Part shown: piece after piece, positions 46,678 to 64,000 of the stretch
How the letters are laid out: each line of letters starts with the position of its first letter
How positions within the stretch are numbered: position 1 is the stretch's first letter
NCBI GenBank assembly: GCA_027704905.1
Contig: JANIIK010000610.1
Span: forward strand, 10,001 to 74,000
DNA: 64,000 nucleotides
DNA from: Muraenolepis orangiensis
Lineage: Eukaryota; Chordata; Actinopteri; Gadiformes; Muraenolepididae
Direction: 5' to 3'
Notes under the pieces: model-generated
The model's database searches: none
Seen by the model: only the letters and a program-made list of their open reading frames with translations
What the model was told of the DNA's origin: nothing
Translations under genes and position numbers: made by a program

Positions 46678-46747
46678 AAATTTGGTACCTACCTCCAAAC
46701 CTGGGCGCACTGCCGTGCGCCCAGGTTTGGAGGTAGGTACCAAATTT
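46678..46747. repeat. Perfect palindrome with 33-bp arms
   Basis: Left arm 46678-46710 and right arm 46715-46747 are exact reverse complements around a 4-nt spacer TGCC. The arms begin AAATTTGGTACCTACC. Confidence 0.95.
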
Positions 46748-46825
46748 GATAGGCAATGTAGCCTATCAAGGGTCAAGGTTTTGAGGTAGGTACCAAATTT
46801 GATAGGCAAATGTAGCCTATCAAGG
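46731..46825. repeat. Direct repeat inside the hAT element
   Basis: AGGTAGGTACCAAATTTGAT followed by AGGCAA(A)TGTAGCCTATCA occurs twice in tandem, separated by AAGGGTCAAGGTTTTG. The first copy overlaps the palindrome's right arm. Confidence 0.9.
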
Positions 46826-46943
46826 GTCCTGAATACGATCTCTGGGAGCGCATTTCATTGCGCCCGAACAAGGAAACCAGTCACGCATGCGCGACTCAAA
46901 TTGAGTGCGCCCCTCCTACTTCGGATGTCACCGGCCGCCACTG

Positions 46944-47372
46944 GGCACAGCACAACCTTATTTATGGAATGTGGAATGAACTCCCGTCTCATGTCAGGAT
47001 GGCAGAGTCCATCGCCAGCTTCCGCAAGAGACTCAAGACCCACCTGTTCAGAGTCCACCTGGACTCTCCTTTGTGAAACCCTTTAACTTGCTTAAATCCT
47101 GACATTAATAGCTCTTAGCATTTATATGTTAGCAAGTGTATGTCCTTAATGTTGTTAACACGCTCTTATCACAGCTACTTAAGCAGGTGACCTAGCAGTA
47201 CGAAATTGTGTTATTCATCTTGTCAATATGAATACTTGTGAACTGCTGTATTTATATGTTTGCGTACCCCAGTGTTATACTATTGTCTGCTTCAACTAAT
47301 GTACACCTTGTAAGTCGCTTTGGATGAAAGCGTCTGCCAAATGCCCTAAATGTAAATGTAAATGTAAATTTA
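46944..47372 (+). mobile_element. L2-type LINE 3' end, plus strand
   Basis: The short frame GMWNELPSHVRMAESIASFR then RLKTHLF is followed by about 300 bp of 3' sequence with GTCGCTTTGGATGAAAGCG and a (ATGTAA)n tail at 47350-47368. It is 5'-truncated. The hAT element inserted at its left edge. Confidence 0.82.
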
Positions 47373-48940
47373 AGAGCGGTTCCAGCTGAGACCGCCACTT
47401 CTCCGGTTTTCTGCTAGCTAGCGGCCTCCTCGGCTTGTCCCTGCTGCGTTTAGCCTGCCCTGGCTAGGACCACAGCATAGCAGCCCTCTCTACGCTCATT
47501 CCCCAACCTCTAACTTGGACATTTCTGGATTGTGTCTCTGCTGATCGACCACTGAGATCCCTGGCAGCCTCTTAGCTGTCCTGGAGGAGTTAGCCCTCGT
47601 TGTTTGGGATGGCATTTCTCAGTTGGATAGCAGCAGCAACGTTTGGCAGCTAGCATCGAGCTAGCTGCAATCGTCCGCACGTATATATATATATATCAAA
47701 TATTGAATTCTTATTATTTACAGGTTAAGGTTTAGATTGAATCTAGGTTGGGATTTTAGCGCCCTCTGCAGGCTGGTTGAGACGTGATAATATTAACTTT
47801 AATTGGAAAATATGCATGTTAAACAATAAAATCGAGTCTAAACCGGTCCAAATTGAAAAGAATGACTGTGCATAAAGTAAACATCAATATCTTGAACACA
47901 TTTGGCAATTCATACCCCTTAAAACATGTTTGACTGATTTTATCCAGCTTGGCCCTAAAAGGCTCAGAGAAAGTACACCTGCAAGTAGCCTTGGCTTGGA
48001 GCAAGATGAAAATTAAACTTAGTCGTAGATCAACCATGAAGACATCATTGGAAAGATCTTGATCTAGAGAGTAACATATGTCAGTATGAAAGGTGTGGGA
48101 GGTTCCTGCTTCTCAGGGGTGCCCTTTGAACCTGGAACCTGTGCCACCTTTGAAAAAACGTGCTACAGACATGGGATCAACGGTTTTGGAAAGATATTGA
48201 CCTCTACTACCATAAGCAAGGGCAACCCAATTGGGGGCGTCACTCAGCAGGGTCACAACCTTTAAAAAACATGATTTCACCCTCCTACAAATAAGAAAGA
48301 TCAAATCTGACCATGCCAGTGTGTTTCCCGGCCAGTAAACCCTATAATAAGAAGGCAAGATTCATGGTAACAATTTCACATAATAGGGAAAACACATTAG
48401 AACAACAAAACGTGTGACAAAGCACGCTGCAAATTGTAGTTCTTTGCATACGTCCGGGTCTCGTCCCTCAATCTATTTGTGTTAATAATGTGGTTTATAT
48501 ATATTTGTTTAAATATGTGTTTTCCGAACGAGACAGTGCAGCTCAGTGCCGCTGCAATCCGATGGATTAGTCATACACGTAAAAATAAACTTAAATAATA
48601 AACGTAACAGAACAATAAGGCGGCAGTGATATCAGCGTCCATATCAACGATAGAAACCTGAACAAATCTTCGTAATAACTCAAAAACTAAAGATCGTATA
48701 TATTCACTGAACAAAGCATGTGAGAGTAAAACACACATTTCTGACTAGAAATGTTATCAACACATATTATAATGGCGAAACGATCTATCTATCTATTACA
48801 TTTCCCACTGAGATTACAAGAAAATGTGACTGTGCTCGACATTATAGCTGCAGAAGTTTGCGCACCGGGTTGATACGTACAATTTCCTACGAAACAAAGT
48901 GCCCTTTTTTTTCGTAGGAAATCCTACGTATCGTTTATGA
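47373..48940. other. Intergenic sequence, no supported gene
   Basis: Contains GCTAGCTAGC-rich sequence (47410-47670) resembling fish LINE 5' UTRs, but no coding follows. A short TA run lies at 47682. I see nothing else assignable to 48940. Confidence 0.4.
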
Positions 48941-49212
48941 GAACAGCCTGAACAAGGCATGCTTTTTCTGACCCATTTCATTGCATATTACTCGAAAAAC
49001 AGACACGTCTCTAATGGCCACGCCTTGATGAAACGAACAATATCTACCACTCTGTCCACTACATCTGAAAGTTCTTTCTGTAGCGTCTTTCCTACCAGTG
49101 CCCCTGTGAAGGAAGCAGTGAGTGGTGTGAACATTGGGGGTTTGCCCTCTGCTTTTGAAACCCTTGGCGCTGCCCGCCATTGAGGCGGCACTAGTTCTTC
49201 CAACTCAATCAA
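48935..49212 (-). pseudogene. hAT-type transposase fragment (copy B side)
   Basis: Same ELSDVVDRVVDIVRFIKAWP segment as at 40868, broken by a frame change before CNEMGQKKH. It lies about 170 bp upstream of the candidate first exon of the FIIND-CARD gene and in opposite orientation. Confidence 0.65.
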
Positions 49213-49385
49213 ACCGTTTCACTCAACCAACTGAAAATGTGTGTAGTGTGTAGTGATGTGGTCATTTGTGATTCATGATAAGTTGTAGCTTAAGTTTTTT
49301 ATTTTATGCAATGTATTACGCCTGCAATGTCAGAATATTGTTGAGAAAGGCTGATAGCTTACAGACAGAGAGAAAACCAAAGAAG

Positions 49386-59636
<10,251 letters not shown>

Positions 59637-60244
59637 GGAGAAGATCGGGTGGCCTCAGTCTTGAGGAATGAGCAAAGATAAAAAGTCACAACATTGTAAT
59701 GACTGCTGCATTTGTTTTATTTAAAATGTCAGTGGTGGGACATTTATATCCCCTGTGATGTAGGTTAAAATGTCCTCTATAAGAGACATATGGGATACAT
59801 TATTAAATGTATGAAATTCTATAAATACCTGGCTGATGTTTTTCCTTTCATTATTATGAAATCAGGAAGCGTTTTTTGCTGATTCTCAGGAGATTTTATA
59901 TAGCCTTGGTAACTTATATAGGCTCAAATACTTTGGATCAAAGTTGTTAAGTAGAACACAAAAGACACATTCCTTGTTTTGACCAGTGACCCACGGTACT
60001 GTATGTTCTGTTACTAGAAGTTTCATCAGTGGAGAATTGGTCCTCCAAACTCATCCCCAGCCCTGACATACTCAAGACAGAAATACTGAAGGACATAGAC
60101 AACGTTAGTTATTCTTCTGAGATTGCATACATCATGTTTAATGACAGTCTGGCCGATACATTTGTCATTAATATCATGTTATTCCTCTAACATTGATGCA
60201 AACTATTGAGGTATCAAAGGATCGGATGATATAATGCATACCTG

Positions 60245-60425
60245 TAATACCAAGGACGATGGGGCACAGGCAAAGGTTGCAGGAGACCAGCAGGAGCCTG
60301 ATGAGAGGGCTTGTGCTGGTTGAAAACCCGACAGGCGTTGACAAACTCCCGAGTGTCCTCCTCCAGGGTGGTCCCCCAGAACCTCTACTGCAGGACCCCC
60401 TTGCGCTCCCTCTCCGTTCCCTAAA
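60245..60425 (-). pseudogene. Ty3/gypsy integrase zinc-region fragment (copy 2)
   Basis: Second copy of the fragment at 18755, with the same Phe in place of a zinc Cys, so the lesion predates the segmental duplication. Confidence 0.75.
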
Positions 60426-60979
60426 TGTTCCTACCTTTATGTGTTTACCCCTGGCTCAATAGTGACACCTACTGGACACCCAAGTGTATGCATACACCTT
60501 CATCAAAATGGCTCTTACAGTTACGTAAATCAGTGGAGGCTCGTCCATTAAGGAAAGGGAGGACCTAACAATCCAGAGAAAAAAAACAGTTCAATACACA
60601 GATACAACAGATACAACAGATTAATATGTGAAAATACTGATAACAATGCTTTTTCTAAAGCTTCAAAGTCACACAAATATGTGTGTCAAAATACCACCAA
60701 CAGCCCCCCTACCGCCATTTGTTTTATCACTGTAAAGAAGAACGTCCTCCGTAAGCTCACATTAAGTCCATTACAAAACTGCTGAACCTCAGTGGCCGGT
60801 GAGTCCTTGTATTTAACATGAGTGTGTACGGCGCTAAGGGCGGGTCTAGTCAGAGGCTCTATTAACCAATCAACAGAGCTCACTGCGCTGGTGAATAGCC
60901 AATCAGAGCTTTGGGGGGCGGGTTATCATCATGCACGGATCTATCTTGTGTCATTCATTCGATTCGATTAGATTCGATT

Positions 60980-61390
<411 letters not shown>

Positions 61391-62245
61391 GACCTCAGGT
61401 CACTGTGCCTCCTCTGTCCATCTTACGACCTGAGATGGATCCATTGAAACGTCTTATAGCAGCCGGGAGAAAGGACCCGCGTATTCCGCCATTAACTTTT
61501 AATTCATTTTAGATTCATTCAATTTTAATTATGTTAGGTTTATTCAATAAGCGACTGTGAATCAAACTTCTATTCCGATTTTCAGATTTTCATCATAAAT
61601 GGATTCATCGCTAAATAGCTATTTTTCATCAAAACAATGCTTCTTGTGAGGGAAGAGAGGGGCTCTTTACACACTCTTATACTTTTATCTATGTTGAGAG
61701 TGAATGACACACAGGCCTAATCAGGCAGTGGGGTGCACTGACGCTGAACCCCTCATAGTGAATCAATAAGCAGGTGGACAACGCGTGGTGCTGAAATAGC
61801 CAACATGCGGTGTGTGGTTTGAAAAAAAGAACACCAGCTCACTAAATCATTGTAACGTAATGTTTACTTCTATATGACTGTGACTGCACCTGCATTTTCC
61901 GAAAGGGTGGAACTGGCCATCTGGCATACCCGACGTGCCTTTTGGGCCGACAACTTTTTAGTTTTGTCTGATCGGAACGGCCCATAAAACAGGTAGATCG
62001 GCCCGTAAAACAGGTAGATCGGCCCATTGTTTTTTTTGTACGAGGTGATATGAGGTCAACGTTCGCCGCTGATCACACAGTGTTAAGGTGTTAACTTTGA
62101 CAGCCCTAGTTCTAATGCTTTGGTCTTCATATCGGCACCCAATCAACATGTTCTGACTTTTCTTTTGAAACACGGAAATACATTTCAACGTTGTTGAGAA
62201 TCACAACACAAACTCACTAGTAGTCAGTGCAATGGATTGGGTGAG

Positions 62246-62527
62246 TAACCCCCACTGCTACCTAGTTAACTAGAACACTAGTAATCCCCACTGCTACCTA
62301 GTTAACTAGAATACTAGTAATCCCCAATGCTACCTAGTTAACTAGAACACTAGTAACCCCCACTGCTACCTAGTTAACTAGAACACTAGTAATCCCCACT
62401 GCTACCTAGTTAACTAGAACACTAGTAATCCCCACTGCTACCTAGTTAACTAGAACACTAGTAACCCCCACTGCTACCTTGTTAACTAGAACACTAGTAA
62501 TCCCCAACGCTACCTATTTAACTAGAA
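62246..62527. repeat. 36-bp minisatellite, about 8 units
   Basis: Same unit as at 20862 and 28367. Confidence 0.95.
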
Positions 62528-62570
62528 CTGGCCCATAACCAATGTCACACTTGCAGGGTTGTCACCAGGA

Positions 62571-62687
62571 TATAAAACAAATCAAAACCAACCTACCTAA
62601 CCGGTCTAAAAATCAGGAAGTGTGTGAGTTAAAAGCAACGAGTTGGCTGCATTGAATCGGAGCGAAGACGTCACATCAGCATGGAAG
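62571..62687 (+). promoter_or_regulatory. TATA / ATG / splice-donor cassette, copy 3
   Basis: TATAAAA at 62571, ATG at 62681 (CATCAGCATGGAAG) and donor GTAATC, as in copies at 21073 and 28658. Confidence 0.3.
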
Positions 62688-63159
62688 GTAATCCGTGATT
62701 ACGATTAAATGTTGTCCAATACAGTATGATACACATTTGGTTTTAGACGTTTTGATCTGAACTAGAAACTATTTGAACGAACGATTATGGGTATTGTCAA
62801 GATTACTTTGTTGTTTAGCCTCACCTACGCAGTGTGTAGATGACAATATTATCAACGACAAACGAAAAACATAGTTTAATTTCTTTATTATGAGTGGTCA
62901 ATGAGACGCATGTATTCTTGATGTGATACGTTGTGAGACACTAAGTTGGTACGATAAACGGTTCTGATGTATTCTGAGGAGAACAGTTCATAACAATGTG
63001 TCGAACACCCTGCCTAAACTATCACGGTTTACACTCCCGTCATTTCATATTTGTCCGACCTTTTGGTTTGTGCTCTATAGTCTAGACCAGGGGTTCACCT
63101 TTCAGCCCGCGACCCCCAAATAACAGCTAGAGACTAGAGCCCCCACTATCACCGTCCGA

Positions 63160-63177
63160 GGGGGGGGGGGGGGGGGT
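63160..63177. repeat. Poly-G tract (G17)
   Basis: Seventeen G residues before TCGCGAACATTGTG. The copy at 21660 has lost the tract. Confidence 0.9.
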
Positions 63178-63963
63178 CGCGAACATTGTGTGTGTGGCTT
63201 TATTCAGCTGCAAATGATACTGTCGTGAATCTGTCGGAATCAAAATTCACCCTTACATATTAAATGCACTTACATAATACAAATATCTATGCACACGTTA
63301 TTATTAACAATAATAATAATAATAATAATACATAACAAAAATACTTCAGTGTTGAAAGCGTAAACTAGGGGAAATAACTAAACGGTATATTGTTTCACTT
63401 GAATGTAATGATCAGGCATTACCACTTGCGGGCCATGGGAAGCAGGTTGGAGTTGTATATATTTTATATTAGAAATATATTTTGTAGATTGGTATAAACT
63501 GTGTTCAACTTCTTCAAACTATATACATTTCAGGGAATTTTATTTCTTTAGATTGTACCATGTACCTTTTAAAACATGTTTAATAATCCACTACAAGCAC
63601 AAGCTTTATTCAGGACCTTTACATTTTCTTAGAGGCAGTTAGTATATATAGCTGGTTTACCTGGTTATGAACAATATGTATGATAATTGATATGACAACG
63701 TGGCATTTCAGTAACTGGCCCATAACCAATATCATACTTGCAGGGTTGTCACCAGGATATAAAACAAATCAAAACCTAACCTACCTAACCGGTCTAAAAA
63801 TAGCCTCACTTACTACAGTGTGTAGATGACTATATTATCAACGACAAACCCAATCCCAATCAACATGTTCTGACTTTTCTTTTGAAACACGGAAATACAT
63901 TTGAACGTTGTTGAGAATCACAACACAAACTCACTAGTAGTCAGTGCAATGTATTGGGTGAGT

Positions 63964-64000
63964 AACCCCCACTGCTACCTAGTTAACTAGAAAACTAGTA
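63964..64000. repeat. 36-bp minisatellite, first unit of an array leaving the window
   Basis: One unit of the same 36-bp repeat; the rest lies outside the window. Confidence 0.9.

Larger units (their letters stand above)
46404..46943. mobile_element. Non-autonomous hAT element
   Basis: The termini CAGTGGCGGC and GCCGCCACTG are inverted repeats. GGCACAGC is duplicated exactly on both sides (46396-46403, 46944-46951), the 8-bp target duplication typical of hAT. There is no transposase frame. The interior holds an AT-rich block, a 33-bp-arm palindrome and a direct repeat, listed separately. Confidence 0.92.

Overview
The window looks like ray-finned fish (teleost) nuclear DNA. The evidence is intron-bearing genes with vertebrate domains (a Rabex-5 zinc finger, a collagen plus C1q protein of otolin type, immunoglobulin exons, and FIIND and CARD inflammasome domains), very dense (CA)n and (GA)n arrays, tRNA-derived SINEs, and a broad mix of retroelements (Ty3/gypsy, BEL/Pao, Ty1/copia, several LINEs, hAT fragments). 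There is no bacterial-style operon. The species cannot be fixed from the sequence.

Layout. 1-3.5 kb: simple repeats and a SINE. 3.5-4.75 kb (+): 3' part of an otolin-like collagen/C1q gene with reading-frame breaks. 6.0-7.05 kb (-): a two-domain Ig/Fc-receptor-like gene. 8.7-10.7 kb (-): a rabgef1 (Rabex-5) gene that keeps its A20 zinc finger, helical exons and C-terminus but shows no VPS9 catalytic core. 12.1-21.9 kb: a segmental copy carrying one orphan CARD exon, interrupted by an internally deleted BEL/Pao element (13.81-18.44 kb), followed by repeats and a 36-bp minisatellite. 22.05-26.85 kb (-): a young Ty3/gypsy element with one open 1341-residue gag-pol frame. 26.85-29.34 kb: a second copy of the repeat unit. 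29.35-33.64 kb (-): a broken Ty1/copia element. 33.7-40.3 kb: LINE remnants in both orientations. 40.9-45.7 kb and 48.95-53.3 kb (+): tandem copies of a FIIND (ZU5-UPA) gene. 53.37-57.89 kb (-): a decayed gypsy element inside the intron of the second copy. 58.07-64 kb: the other segmental copy, whose CARD exon (59.03-59.29 kb) can serve as the 3' end of the second FIIND gene, and whose minisatellites run off the window end.

The centre of interest is a short FIIND-CARD gene (49.4-59.6 kb). Its order is acidic N-terminus, FIIND, CARD, with no NACHT or LRR in sight, which is the architecture of mammalian CARD8. It sits in a tandem and segmental duplication that has produced a FIIND copy without CARD and a CARD copy without FIIND. 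Retroelement insertions present in one duplicate and absent from the other give a relative order of events: SINE insertion, then tandem duplication, then LTR insertion; and segmental duplication before, or independent of, the BEL insertion. Several otherwise conserved frames are broken by one-base changes in or beside homopolymers, so some apparent pseudogenes may be consensus errors.
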